Shown: positions 17,013 to 25,039 of the stretch, in pieces
Layout of the letters: every line of letters starts with the position of its first letter
Numbering within the stretch: position 1 is the first letter of the stretch
Assembly: GCA_003963455.1 (NCBI GenBank)
Contig: RXJA01000296.1
Location: forward strand, 1-53,826
Direction: 5' to 3'
Source: Hyphomicrobiales bacterium
GTDB taxonomy: Bacteria > Pseudomonadota > Alphaproteobacteria > Rhizobiales > Rhizobiaceae
DNA length: 53,826 nt
Notes under the pieces: generated by a model
Databases searched by the model: none
What the model saw: only the letters and a program-made list of their open reading frames with translations
What the model was told of the DNA's origin: nothing
Made by a program: the position numbers and the translations under genes

Positions 17013-17942
17013 TTGGACACGAAGCAGCTACAGGTCTTCATCGCGGTCGGCTCGGCGGGCAGCTTCTCGAAAGCCGCCCTCGACCTCAATGTCACCCAGC
17101 CGATGATCACGCGCCATATCCGCGGGCTCGAGGAGGAACTGGGCGTGGAACTGTTCCACCGCAACGGCCGCGGCGTGGTGCTGACCGAAGCCGGCGCGCT
17201 CCTCAAATCGCATGCCGACGAAATCGTCGAGCGCATGCGGCTCGCGCAGAACGCCGTGTCCAATCTCAGGGCCTCGCCGCGCGGCAGGCTGGTGCTTGGC
17301 GTTCCGCCGTCCGTCGGGACGGTGCTGACGGTGCCGCTGGTCAAGAAGATCAAGAACGAGTTCCCGAACGTCGCCCTGCAGGTCATCGAGGGTTTCAGTG
17401 GCCATATCCTCGAATGGCTGATCGCCGGCCGCATCGACGCGGCGGTGCTTTACAACTCGCCCAACCACCCTTCCGTGCTGACCGAGCCGCTCGCCGATGA
17501 CGAGCTCTTCCTGATCGGTCCGGCGTTGGCCGAGCCGGCGTTGCCGCGCGGCCCGGTCAGCCTCGGCGTGCTGGCGGAACTGCCGATGATTTTGCCCAGC
17601 CGGCCGCACGGCCTGCGGCGGCTGATCGACAACATCGTCGCCGAGCACGGCATCTATCCGCGCATCGAGATGGAACTGGAGGCGATGCCGTCGACGCTGC
17701 TGCTTGTCGAGGAGGGCGGCGGCTACACGGTCCTGCCCTATGCCTCCGTGCATCTGCTTGCCGAAGCCGGCCGCATCGAGGTCTGGCCCTTCGAGCCGCA
17801 GATCACGCGCAAGCTGATCCTTGCGACATCGTCGCAGAAGCCGATGTCCTCGACATTCCGTCCGCTGTTCCGCGCCGTGCGCACGGAACTGAGGGACATA
17901 ATCTCCACCCATGTCTGGAAGCCACCGCAGCACAATCGCTGA
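17013..17942 (+). CDS. LysR-family transcriptional regulator (first paralogue)
   Basis: A protein of 309 residues with a TTG start at 17013. The frame and start are supported by alignment with the second LysR at 46518 (MDTKQLQVF against MFDLKQLQLF). The winged HTH covers residues 1-65 (SFSKAALDLNVTQPMITRHIRGLE). The effector domain has LGVPPSVGTVLTVPLV, VIEGFSGHILEWLIAGRID and LPMILPSRPHGLRR. This PPSVG/EGFSG subgroup resembles Nac-like LysR proteins. It is the last gene of the transporter-GMC operon and converges on MmgE/PrpD after 20 bp. It is a candidate binder of the ATARCAGCTAT motif. Confidence 0.92.
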   Translation: MDTKQLQVFIAVGSAGSFSKAALDLNVTQPMITRHIRGLEEELGVELFHRNGRGVVLTEAGALLKSHADEIVERMRLAQNAVSNLRASPRGRLVLGVPPSVGTVLTVPLVKKIKNEFPNVALQVIEGFSGHILEWLIAGRIDAAVLYNSPNHPSVLTEPLADDELFLIGPALAEPALPRGPVSLGVLAELPMILPSRPHGLRRLIDNIVAEHGIYPRIEMELEAMPSTLLLVEEGGGYTVLPYASVHLLAEAGRIEVWPFEPQITRKLILATSSQKPMSSTFRPLFRAVRTELRDIISTHVWKPPQHNR

Positions 17943-17962
17943 GGCCGGTGGGAGGCGATGGC

Positions 17963-19336
17963 TTACGCGTTCGGCCGGGCCAGTGCCATGATCGAACCGA
18001 CGTCGCCAAGGTCGCGTAGCGCCCACAGCCGGTCGGCCAGCACCTCGGCATCGATCGCCGGGCAGCCGTACGCGGCGAGGGCGGCGAACTTGTCGCGCAG
18101 CGCGGCGTCCGTCATTGGCCGCGCCGGACTGCCGGTGGCGGCCAGCTCGCGGACCTCGAAACGCGATCCGTCGCTGCAGCGGACGGAGATGTATGCCGCC
18201 TCGACCGGAATGGCTTCGTCCGTCTCGATCGGGCGCACCTTGGCGCGCAATGCCTTCACCTGAGGATCGGTCACCGCCGCGTCGCTGAAATCGGCCGCGC
18301 CCGCCGTGCCACGCAACAGGGCTACGGCGACGGCGTGCTGCGCGCTGACCTGCGCCTCGCGGCCTGTAGTGACGTCGGGCCTGTCGGCGCGCGCCTTGAG
18401 CAACGGGCAGCCGCGCACTGTGATGTCGCTGACAAGGGGGGCGGAGAAGTCCGGTTTCCGGTGCAGGTCAAGGCATGCGTCGATGACGGGGTTGAGCACC
18501 ACCCCGCAGGGATATGGCTTGAACATGTTGCGCAGGTTTTCCCAGTCGCTGCCCAGCCCGCGCTCGACCAGCTCGGGCTGCGGCGCGTCGCACAACACCT
18601 TGAGGAAACCGCGCGGACCTTCAAGCGGCATCGGCGGTCCCTCGACGCCACCCTTCGCCATCAGCGCCGCGAGCAAGCCGCCGCGCGCGGCGGTGCCGAC
18701 GCCGACGCTCTTGGCCATGAAGCCCAGTGTCTCGACGAGGCCCGAAGCCTGGGCGGAAGCATTGCCGAAGGCCCAGAGGATTTCTTCCTCGCTGAGATAG
18801 AGCAGCTTCGCCGCGGCCGCGGCGGCGCCGAAAATCCCGCAGGTCGAGGTGATGTGCCAGCCGCGATTGTAGTGGCCCGGCGAGATCGCGTTGCCGATCC
18901 GGCAGGTTACTTCCACGCCGAGAACGAAGGCATGCAGAAGCTCAGCCCCGCTGACGGGCCGGGCTTCGGCCAGCGCGAGAACGGTGGGCGCCACGGGCGC
19001 GGTCGGGTGGATGATCGTGCCTTGATGGGTGTCGTCGAAATCGAACACGTTCATCGACGCCGCGTTGAGGAACGCCGCGGTCGGCGCGTCCCGCCGCGTA
19101 GCATGACCGATCACGGTCGCGGTTTCGCTGGCGGAGAAGGGCGCGAGGCTCGCCGCAAGGCGCAGGATCGCCTGGTCGGATGAGCCGCCAAGCGCGGTTC
19201 CGAAGCCGTTGAAGAGGGCGCGCAGCGCATGCTCGCGCACCGGCTCCGGCACGTCGTTCCATTGCGCATTGCGCACGAACGCCGCAAGCCGGCGCGACAG
19301 GCCTGGGGCAATCGCCTGGGGGGGATTGGCGCTCAT
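17963..19336 (-). CDS. MmgE/PrpD-family protein (first)
   Basis: A protein of 457 residues starting MSANPPQ; an upstream in-frame start would add 21 residues reaching into the intergenic gap. Family marks are MNVFDFDDTHQGTIIHPTAP near residue 95, GWHITSTCGIFGAAAAAAKLL, and FKPYPCGVVLNPVID. The family includes 2-methylcitrate dehydratase, cis-aconitate decarboxylase and iminodisuccinate epimerase, acting on di- and tricarboxylates. It is the last gene of the minus-strand operon SDR-MBL-HIBADH-MmgE that appears to be controlled by the LacI/GntR-like repressor. The substrate is unknown. Confidence 0.9.
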   Translation of the reverse strand: MSANPPQAIAPGLSRRLAAFVRNAQWNDVPEPVREHALRALFNGFGTALGGSSDQAILRLAASLAPFSASETATVIGHATRRDAPTAAFLNAASMNVFDFDDTHQGTIIHPTAPVAPTVLALAEARPVSGAELLHAFVLGVEVTCRIGNAISPGHYNRGWHITSTCGIFGAAAAAAKLLYLSEEEILWAFGNASAQASGLVETLGFMAKSVGVGTAARGGLLAALMAKGGVEGPPMPLEGPRGFLKVLCDAPQPELVERGLGSDWENLRNMFKPYPCGVVLNPVIDACLDLHRKPDFSAPLVSDITVRGCPLLKARADRPDVTTGREAQVSAQHAVAVALLRGTAGAADFSDAAVTDPQVKALRAKVRPIETDEAIPVEAAYISVRCSDGSRFEVRELAATGSPARPMTDAALRDKFAALAAYGCPAIDAEVLADRLWALRDLGDVGSIMALARPNA

Positions 19337-19356
19337 CGGATGCGTTCCAGTCGCCG

Positions 19357-20265
19357 TCAGGCCTGGGTCTTCTTGCCGGCGACCGTCACGCCTGCCCAAC
19401 CCTCGATCGGCTTGATGATCTCGGTCAGGTCCGCATCGGCGCCGAGGTCGCTCTTCGCCACGGTCAGCAACTGCCGCACCGCGCCGCCGACGATCATCGG
19501 CACGCCCAGCGCGTCGCTCTCCTCTAAGCAGAGGCGGATATCCTTGGCCGACAGCCCGATGGCGAAGCCGAAATCGAAACCGCGGGTAAGGACGAATTTC
19601 GGGATCTTCGTCAGCGTCGCGTTGGAACTGCCGCTGCCCGAATTGATGACCTCGAGCATGACGTCGGGGTCTAGCCCGGCCTTGGTGCCGAGCACGAGCG
19701 CTTCGGACGCGATCGACAAAGCCGTCACCGACATCAGGTTGTTGATCACCTTGATCATCTGGCCCATGCCCGGCTCCAGGCCGACATGGACCGGTTTGCC
19801 AAGCGTTTCTAGGACGGGGCGGATCGTTTCCATCGTCTCCGCATCGCAGGCGGCCATCATCGCCAGCGTGCCCTTTTCAGCGCCGCCCACGCCGCCGCTG
19901 ACAGGGCAGTCGGCCAGCGCGATGCCGGAGGACTTGAGGCCTTTCGCGACGAGGCGCTCCGTCCGAGGCCCGGTGGTGGAGAGGTCGATGACGATGGTCG
20001 CGCCCTTGGCGGAGGTCAGTCCGTCGGGGCCTAGGCAGACGGCCTGGACGATCTCCGGCGTCGGCAGCGAAAGCAGCACCACGTCGCAGCTCTTCATCAG
20101 TTCGGCGGGCGTCACGGCCTTGCCGGCGCCCTGGGCGGCCAATGCTTCGACGGCGGCGGTATTGGTGTCATAGACGCTGACGCCGTAGCCGGCCGCCATC
20201 AGGCGCTTCGCCATCGGCGTTCCCATCCTGCCGGCGCCAGCCAGGCCGAGCTTGAGATTGTTCAT
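19357..20265 (-). CDS. NAD(P)-dependent 3-hydroxyisobutyrate dehydrogenase-like protein (first)
   Basis: A protein of 302 residues. The start MNNLKLG at 20265 is chosen over the ATG at 20277 because GGAG lies 7 bases upstream on the minus strand. The dinucleotide motif is GLAGAGRMGTPMAKRL, the substrate motif is DCPVSGGVGGAEKGTL, and the catalytic Lys region is GQMIKVINNL. The beta-hydroxyacid dehydrogenase family oxidises 3-hydroxyisobutyrate, tartronate semialdehyde, threonate and related hydroxyacids. It lies between the MBL hydrolase and MmgE genes. The paralogue at 45409-46302 shares long stretches, including VVIDLSTTGP. Confidence 0.91.
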   Translation of the reverse strand: MNNLKLGLAGAGRMGTPMAKRLMAAGYGVSVYDTNTAAVEALAAQGAGKAVTPAELMKSCDVVLLSLPTPEIVQAVCLGPDGLTSAKGATIVIDLSTTGPRTERLVAKGLKSSGIALADCPVSGGVGGAEKGTLAMMAACDAETMETIRPVLETLGKPVHVGLEPGMGQMIKVINNLMSVTALSIASEALVLGTKAGLDPDVMLEVINSGSGSSNATLTKIPKFVLTRGFDFGFAIGLSAKDIRLCLEESDALGVPMIVGGAVRQLLTVAKSDLGADADLTEIIKPIEGWAGVTVAGKKTQA

Positions 20266-20314
20266 TGTCGTCTCCATGCGATTGTGACGAACGCCCCGGA
20301 GTTTCGATCATCAG

Positions 20315-20347
20315 GGGGCGCCGATCATGAGGCGCTCACGGCGCCCC
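20315..20347 (-). other. Intercistronic inverted repeat at the end of the MBL gene
   Basis: GGGGCGCC (20315-20322) pairs with GGCGCCCC (20340-20347) around a 17-base loop. It overlaps the stop of the minus-strand MBL hydrolase and may tune read-through into the HIBADH-like gene. No T-run is present. Confidence 0.35.
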
Positions 20348-21136
20348 GGGGATCGGGTCGAGATCGAGGCGCACGATGTCGTCCACGCCCGCCAGCGCGG
20401 CGGGATAGCGGGCGAGCACCAGCGGATCGTGGCCCGGGATGATATGGTTCGGCGTGCTGGCGAGCTTCCTCATGGTGGCGTAGCCGTCAAGCATGTCGGT
20501 GGCGCTTTCCAGCACTGGGAAAGGTCGGTTCTGCTCGAAATTGGCGTAGAAATGCGATGCATCGGAGCCAAGCACCACAAAGCCACGTTGCGTCTTCACC
20601 CGGATCACCTGCAGGCCCTTCGAGTGGCCACCGACGCGATGAACGGTCAGGTTCGGAGCAACCTCCGAGACGCCGTCATGGAAGGTCACGCGCCCGGCAT
20701 AGAGCTTGCCGATCATGCTGGCCACGTCCTCATAGTCGAACGGATGCCTGAGGTAGTTGTGGCACATGCAGCGTCCCGTGCAGTAAGCCATCTCCACGTC
20801 CTGGACGTGGTAGCGGGCCTTCGGGAACAGTTCATGATTGCCGGCATGATCGAAATGCATGTGCGAGATGATGACATCCTCGACCTTGTCCGGATCGATG
20901 CCGATCATCTTCAGCCCCTCGCCGACCGGGCGCAGCAGGTTGCGCTGGCGCCGGTCCGCGACTTTTGCGTCGAAGCCCGTGTCGAACACGAAGGTGCGCG
21001 ACTTGCCGACGATCGCCCAGACGAAATAGTCGAGCGGCATCGGGCCGTCATGCGGGTCGCCGCCGATGAAATTCGCGGCCGCGTTGCGGTCGTGGTGGCC
21101 GTAACGGATGGCGTAGACTTCGTAGAGGTCGTCCAT
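20336..21136 (-). CDS. Metallo-beta-lactamase-fold hydrolase, lactonase-like (first)
   Basis: A protein of 266 residues. The zinc motif HMHFDHAG (HxHxDH) lies near residue 93, with later ligands in GGHSKG, LGSDASHF and PGHDP. It resembles the AttM/AiiA N-acyl-homoserine-lactonase family by layout, but many members open other lactones. AGGGAGC precedes the ATG on the minus strand. It sits in the operon between SDR and HIBADH, so hydrolysis of a lactone intermediate is more likely than quorum quenching. No signal peptide. Confidence 0.87.
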   Translation of the reverse strand: MDDLYEVYAIRYGHHDRNAAANFIGGDPHDGPMPLDYFVWAIVGKSRTFVFDTGFDAKVADRRQRNLLRPVGEGLKMIGIDPDKVEDVIISHMHFDHAGNHELFPKARYHVQDVEMAYCTGRCMCHNYLRHPFDYEDVASMIGKLYAGRVTFHDGVSEVAPNLTVHRVGGHSKGLQVIRVKTQRGFVVLGSDASHFYANFEQNRPFPVLESATDMLDGYATMRKLASTPNHIIPGHDPLVLARYPAALAGVDDIVRLDLDPIPGAP

Positions 21137-21195
21137 GGATAGCTCCCTTCAGCGCCGTGCCCGCGCGGGCGATGCCAGTCCGCTTCAGCGTCGGC

Positions 21196-22044
21196 TCAAC
21201 TTGCCAGCCAGCCCGCTTCGACCGGCAGCACGGATCCGGTCATGTCGCGGGCGATCGGCCCGCACAGGAAGACGAGCAGGTCCGATATGCTCCGCGCCGA
21301 GACGAAATTGCCGCCTGGCTGCTTGCCTTCGAGGAAGAGCCGTTCGGCTGCCGTCCGATCGATGCCGCGTTCCGCCATCAGCCTCTCCACCCGTTCCTCC
21401 GTGCCCGGCGTCAGCACCGACCCGGGGCAGAGGCTGTGACAGGTCACGTCGCGATCCAGGTTCTCCAACGCCACGGCGCGGGTCAAGCCGAGGATGGCGG
21501 ACTTCGTCGTCACATAGCCGACGCGGTCGGTCGTTCCGCGCATACCGTAGACCGAGGTGATGTTGAAAATCCTGCCGAAATTCCGGCTGCGCATATTCGG
21601 CAGCAGAAGCCGGATGGCATGGAACGCGGCGGAGAGGTTGACCGCAAGCGCAAGGTCCCACTGCTCGGCCGGGAAATCCATGACCGGCGCGAAGTGCCGG
21701 ACAACCGCGTTGTTGACGAGGATGTCGATCGGACCAAGCACCGACATCGCGGTGTTGATCAGTCCTTCGACCCCCGACCGGGTCGACAGATCGGCCTTGT
21801 GGTAGGCAACGCGGGCGCCGGTCTTGCGGGCGAGCCCATCGCGTTGCGCTTCGATCTGATCGGCGTCTTCCAGCCCGTGCAACATGACGCTGCATCCGGA
21901 CTCGGCAAGCCTTGCCGCCATTGCCTGCCCGAGACCGGCGGTGGAACCCGTGATCAAGGCGGTGCATCCATTGAGCGGTTTTGTCCGGATGGATGGGGCC
22001 GTTTCGTCCGCTTCCTTCGCCAAGCTCACGTTCTGTCCTGCCAT
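21196..22044 (-). CDS. Short-chain dehydrogenase/reductase (first)
   Basis: A protein of 282 residues. The cofactor motif GSTAGLGQAM is near residue 33, NNAVV follows, and the catalytic Ser-Tyr-Lys lies in NITSVYGMRGTTDRVGYVTTK. The overall pattern is like 3-hydroxybutyrate dehydrogenase. It is the first gene of the minus operon SDR-MBL-HIBADH-MmgE. Its promoter is clear: -35 TTGCAT, a 17-bp spacer and -10 TATAAA, with the LacI-type operator filling the spacer, so repression is expected. Confidence 0.9.
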   Translation of the reverse strand: MAGQNVSLAKEADETAPSIRTKPLNGCTALITGSTAGLGQAMAARLAESGCSVMLHGLEDADQIEAQRDGLARKTGARVAYHKADLSTRSGVEGLINTAMSVLGPIDILVNNAVVRHFAPVMDFPAEQWDLALAVNLSAAFHAIRLLLPNMRSRNFGRIFNITSVYGMRGTTDRVGYVTTKSAILGLTRAVALENLDRDVTCHSLCPGSVLTPGTEERVERLMAERGIDRTAAERLFLEGKQPGGNFVSARSISDLLVFLCGPIARDMTGSVLPVEAGWLAS

Positions 22045-22119
22045 TGTGTGAGCATTGTCAAACCCCTCGTTCCTACCGACGGTCCGCCAACCATGCGACT
22101 GCCGTGCGGATTACCGGTC

Positions 22120-22148
22120 TTTATATTGGTACCGGTAACAAAATGCAA
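22120..22148 (-). promoter_or_regulatory. Promoter and operator O1 for the SDR operon
   Basis: On the minus strand TTGCAT (complement of 22143-22148) and TATAAA (complement of 22120-22125) are 17 bp apart. The spacer contains the palindrome TTGGTACCGGTAACAA (22126-22141, written on the plus strand). This is the architecture of a repressed promoter. A further half site TTACCGGT lies at 22111-22118. Confidence 0.8.
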
Positions 22149-22194
22149 TCACGGAAAGGCGGGAGCGGTGTCGTGCTTCGGCCCCAAGGGTGGA

Positions 22195-23235
22195 TCAGGT
22201 GCTCTCGCGCTGGATGACCTCGAATTTGAGGTCGACGACGCTGCCGCGCAGATGGTCGGCGCCGTCGATGATGCGGCTCAAGAGGATGCGCGCCGTCCGC
22301 TCGCCAATGTCGTAACGCGGCAGCCGCAAGGTGGTTATGGAGGGGCTGACATGCCGCAAGAGGTCGACGTCGTCGAAGCTGGCGAGCGCGATGCGGCCGG
22401 GTACCGGCCAGTTGCGCCGCTGGCATTCGAACAGCGCGCCGACAGCCAGAACTTCGCCGGCGCAGAAAAGCGCGTCGACCTCCGGCACGCTCTGCATCAC
22501 CCGCGCGACGACTTCCGCGCCGGCGGCAAGGCCGCGTCCCGTCTCCAGCACCATGCGCGGATCGGGTTCATGTCCCAATTGCTTGAGTGCCGCCAGATAT
22601 CCTTTCAGGCGGTCCTGCGAGCGGTCGTTGTGCACGGAATAGAGGCTGGCGAAGGCGATCTTGCGGTAGCCGAGCCTGCCCAGATGCATGGTCATCGCGT
22701 AAGAAGCATCGCGATTTGAATAGCTTACGACCATGTCGAGCGGCTCTTTGGGGATATTCCCGTTCTCGACCACCGGAATGCCCGACTTGCGGATCTTCTC
22801 GATGGCCTGAGGCGTATGCTCCGTGCTGTGCAGCACGAGCCCGCCGACCCGGTGGCTGAGGAAGACGGTGATGAGTTCCTCTTCCTCGTTGGGATCATAG
22901 CCCGACTCCGCGATCATCAGCTGGAAACCGGAGCGCTTCAGCACCTCCGACAGGCCTTTGATCGTCTGCGTGTAGATCGAATTGTCGATGCTGGGGACGA
23001 TGAGCCCTATGGTCGTCGAGCGGTTCGAGGACAGGCTGCCCGCCAGGTGGTTCGGCAGGTAGCCGATCTCGCGAACGGCCTTCAGGACCCGTTCGCGCAT
23101 GTCCTCGGACACCTTGCCCGGTTCGTTCAGGACCCGCGACACGGTCATGGTGGAGACGCCGGCGCGAACCGCGACGTCGCGCATCCTGGCGCTCCCGTTG
23201 CGCTTGCTGGTGTCCTTGGATGATCGCCTGGGCAT
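22195..23235 (-). CDS. LacI-family transcriptional repressor, GntR-like
   Basis: A protein of 346 residues. The LacI HTH is MRDVAVRAGVSTMTVSRVLN at residues 18-37, followed by the hinge region LPNHLAGSLSSNRS. The ligand domain begins TTIGLIVPSIDNSIYTQTI and contains GYDPNEEEELI and ALASFDDVDLL. The pattern resembles the gluconate repressor GntR, whose operators (TGTTACCGRTAACA type, from memory) are like the four palindromes found around this gene. It is likely autoregulated or linked to O2 (23323-23338), 88 bp upstream of its start. A sugar-acid inducer is a reasonable guess only. Confidence 0.92.
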   Translation of the reverse strand: MPRRSSKDTSKRNGSARMRDVAVRAGVSTMTVSRVLNEPGKVSEDMRERVLKAVREIGYLPNHLAGSLSSNRSTTIGLIVPSIDNSIYTQTIKGLSEVLKRSGFQLMIAESGYDPNEEEELITVFLSHRVGGLVLHSTEHTPQAIEKIRKSGIPVVENGNIPKEPLDMVVSYSNRDASYAMTMHLGRLGYRKIAFASLYSVHNDRSQDRLKGYLAALKQLGHEPDPRMVLETGRGLAAGAEVVARVMQSVPEVDALFCAGEVLAVGALFECQRRNWPVPGRIALASFDDVDLLRHVSPSITTLRLPRYDIGERTARILLSRIIDGADHLRGSVVDLKFEVIQREST

Positions 23236-23322
23236 GTTTGTTATCGCTCGGTCCGGCCGGTGCGCATCAAATCATTACCTTGTCGAACAAACAAGCTGTC
23301 GGGGCCGGTTGGAGCAATTCTG

Positions 23323-23338
23323 TTGTTACCGATATCAA
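23323..23338. promoter_or_regulatory. LacI-type operator O2
   Basis: TTGTTACCGATATCAA matches the consensus TTGKTACCGRTAWCAA. It lies in the spacer between the LacI gene (minus) and the hypothetical gene at 23395 (plus). TTGTTA (23323-23328) and TAATGC (23346-23351) could form a weak plus-strand promoter overlapped by the site. Confidence 0.72.
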
Positions 23339-23394
23339 AATCAGGTAATGCCCAAGGGAGGAGGGCGCCGCGATGCCGGCGCGGAGGATTTGCG

Positions 23395-23958
23395 ATGGGC
23401 GTGTATTCCTGCGTCGGCGTGACGGAGCAGTCGCTGCTGCGCTATGCCGATTCCGCGCGTTCGGCGCAGCAATTGATCAGCCAGACCCTGACCCAGCTTT
23501 CGGGCTTCGCGCTGCTCCTGCTGACGTCCCACCGCCAGGCGACGCTGGCCGAGGGCGCCTTGTCGGGCGCAAGGCAGGCCGTCGTGCAAGCGGCCGAGGC
23601 TGTTCGCGCCTTGCAGGCGCCGGAGCCTGCCGCACACCACTATCATCATATGCGCGGTGCCGCCGAGACGCTCATGGAAGCCTTTACCGCGGCGACGGCC
23701 TGTCGCGGGGCGCGGGACAGGTCGGACAAGCGGTTCGATACGCTGACCTGCGCGCTGCGCGCCACGAGCGATCATCTGCGGGCGACGGCGCGCTTGTTGC
23801 CGGGCTTCGAGATCATCGATTTCGGCCAGGCCTGTTGCGCCGTCCACGCGCCGCGCCTGCCTGGGCAAGGCATCGAGAGCAATTCCAGGAAAAGTGTGGG
23901 CGGTTTTCCGTCCGGAATTGCGTCAACAAGGAGATGGAGCGGTTCACCGTTTCCGTGA
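23395..23958 (+). CDS. Hypothetical protein, helical, unknown function
   Basis: A protein of 187 residues with a good ribosome site (GCGGAGGATTTGCG before the ATG). I do not recognise it. It is Ala/Leu-rich, predicted mostly helical, with HHYHHMRG in the middle and RATARLLPGFEIIDFGQACC near residue 135. The last 28 or so codons run through palindromic repeat copy A (23876-23974), so the C-terminal tail is repeat-encoded and the ancestral protein was probably shorter. It is downstream of operator O2 and upstream of the second MBL hydrolase. Confidence 0.6.
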   Translation: MGVYSCVGVTEQSLLRYADSARSAQQLISQTLTQLSGFALLLLTSHRQATLAEGALSGARQAVVQAAEAVRALQAPEPAAHHYHHMRGAAETLMEAFTAATACRGARDRSDKRFDTLTCALRATSDHLRATARLLPGFEIIDFGQACCAVHAPRLPGQGIESNSRKSVGGFPSGIASTRRWSGSPFP

Positions 23959-23974
23959 AACGGCGAACCGCTCC
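23876..23974. repeat. RIME-like mosaic palindromic repeat, copy A
   Basis: It has two palindromic parts: GCAATTCC paired with GGAATTGC, then GAGCGGTTCACCGTTTC paired with GAAACGGCGAACCGCTC (one mismatch). It shares more than 80 bp of recognisable sequence with copies at 24897 and 45307. The layout is that of rhizobial intergenic mosaic elements. It overlaps the 3' end of the hypothetical ORF and lies just before the MBL gene. Confidence 0.85.
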
Positions 23975-23994
23975 AGTCTATAAGGGAGGATTGA

Positions 23995-24873
23995 ATGGCA
24001 CACTACTCGATCTGGGTGCTCGAATACGCGGCGGTGGAGAAGTTCCCGTTCAGCGTCATGATGTATGGGCCGCAGCACCAGGGCACGCGCAAGCTTCCCT
24101 ATGCCTATGCGCTGCTGAAGGGCGGCGGCGAAACCATCCTGATCGACACCGGCTACGACCATGTCGCCTATGGCGAACAACTGGCCAATGCATATGGCGT
24201 CTCGAATTACCACGGCCCGCGGACGGTTCTTGCCGAATGCGGCGTGAAACCGGAGGACGTCACCAGCGTCTTCATCACCCATGCCCATTTCGACCATATG
24301 GGCGCCATGCATTTGTTTCCCAACGCCAAATTCTACGTCCAGAAGAGCGAGCTGGACAAATGGGTCTGGGCCCTTACGCTCGGGCCGGAATACCGCTTCC
24401 TGGTCGGTGGCGGCGATCCGGCCGATATCGTGCGCGCGGTCGAGGCGGCCAAGGAAGGCCGCATGATCTGCATCGAGGGCGACCAGGAAAACGTGCTGCC
24501 GGGGATTGACGTCCATCTCGCAGCCGACACCCACACCTATGGCAGCATGTATGTGACGGTCCGCAATGATGGCACCAGCGGCGGCGAGGATCGCTGGATC
24601 TTCGCCGGCGACCTCATCTACACCTACGACAACCTGACCGGGCTCGATCCGGCCGCGCCGCAGATCGTGCCCATCGGCCTTGCCGTGGGCAGCCAGCACA
24701 ATCTGATCTTCTCCAGCGCCGAGATGCTGAAATCGGTTGGCGGCGAGGCGCGCAGGGTGATCCCGGTGCATGAGGACCGGCTGCGCACCACGTTCCCGTC
24801 GCGGCTGACGGACAGGGGTCTTCAGGTCGTGGAGATCGCCCTCGCCAAGGGCGAGAAGAGTTGCGTCGCCTGA
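23995..24873 (+). CDS. Metallo-beta-lactamase-fold hydrolase, lactonase-like (second)
   Basis: A protein of 292 residues with AAGGGAGGA before the ATG. The metal motif is HAHFDHMG, with further ligands in DTHTYGSM, FAGDLIYTYD and PVHEDR. It belongs to the N-acyl-homoserine-lactonase-like MBL group but is clearly different from the MBL at 20336. It is on the plus strand between repeat copies A and B, and probably expressed from the O2 region. A lactonase or other ester-hydrolase role within the LacI-type regulon is inferred. Confidence 0.87.
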   Translation: MAHYSIWVLEYAAVEKFPFSVMMYGPQHQGTRKLPYAYALLKGGGETILIDTGYDHVAYGEQLANAYGVSNYHGPRTVLAECGVKPEDVTSVFITHAHFDHMGAMHLFPNAKFYVQKSELDKWVWALTLGPEYRFLVGGGDPADIVRAVEAAKEGRMICIEGDQENVLPGIDVHLAADTHTYGSMYVTVRNDGTSGGEDRWIFAGDLIYTYDNLTGLDPAAPQIVPIGLAVGSQHNLIFSSAEMLKSVGGEARRVIPVHEDRLRTTFPSRLTDRGLQVVEIALAKGEKSCVA

Positions 24874-24896
24874 GTGGGGACGAGCAAGGCAGGGGC

Positions 24897-25019
24897 TAGA
24901 GCAATTCCAGGAAAGTGTGAGCGGTTAGGCTCGGCGGCTTCGCCATAGCCTTCCGTCCGGAATTGCGTAAAAACAAAGAGATAGAGAGTTTCACCGTCTC
25001 ACGGAAACGGTGAAACTCC
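24897..25019. repeat. RIME-like mosaic palindromic repeat, copy B with a 24-bp nested insertion
   Basis: Same outer sequence as copy A (AGAGCAATTCCAGGAAAGTG, then GGAATTGCGT, then a GAGTTTCACCGT hairpin). Relative to copies A and C it has 24 extra bases at 24927-24950 between GCGGTT and TTCCGTCC. The insertion is itself palindromic (GGCTcGGCG...CGCCaTAGCC). It lies between convergent genes and may work as a terminator structure. Confidence 0.85.
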
Positions 25020-25039
25020 CTAACCCCAGCCTTGAGGCA

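Noticed and set aside
17943..17962. Terminator between LysR 17013 and MmgE 17963
   Set aside because: Only 20 bp separate the convergent genes, and no stem with T-run is present.
20336..24873. Quorum-quenching AHL lactonases as the main role of the MBL proteins
   Set aside because: They look like this family, but their place in catabolic operons with SDR, HIBADH, MmgE and transporter genes makes a substrate-lactone role more likely; not excluded.
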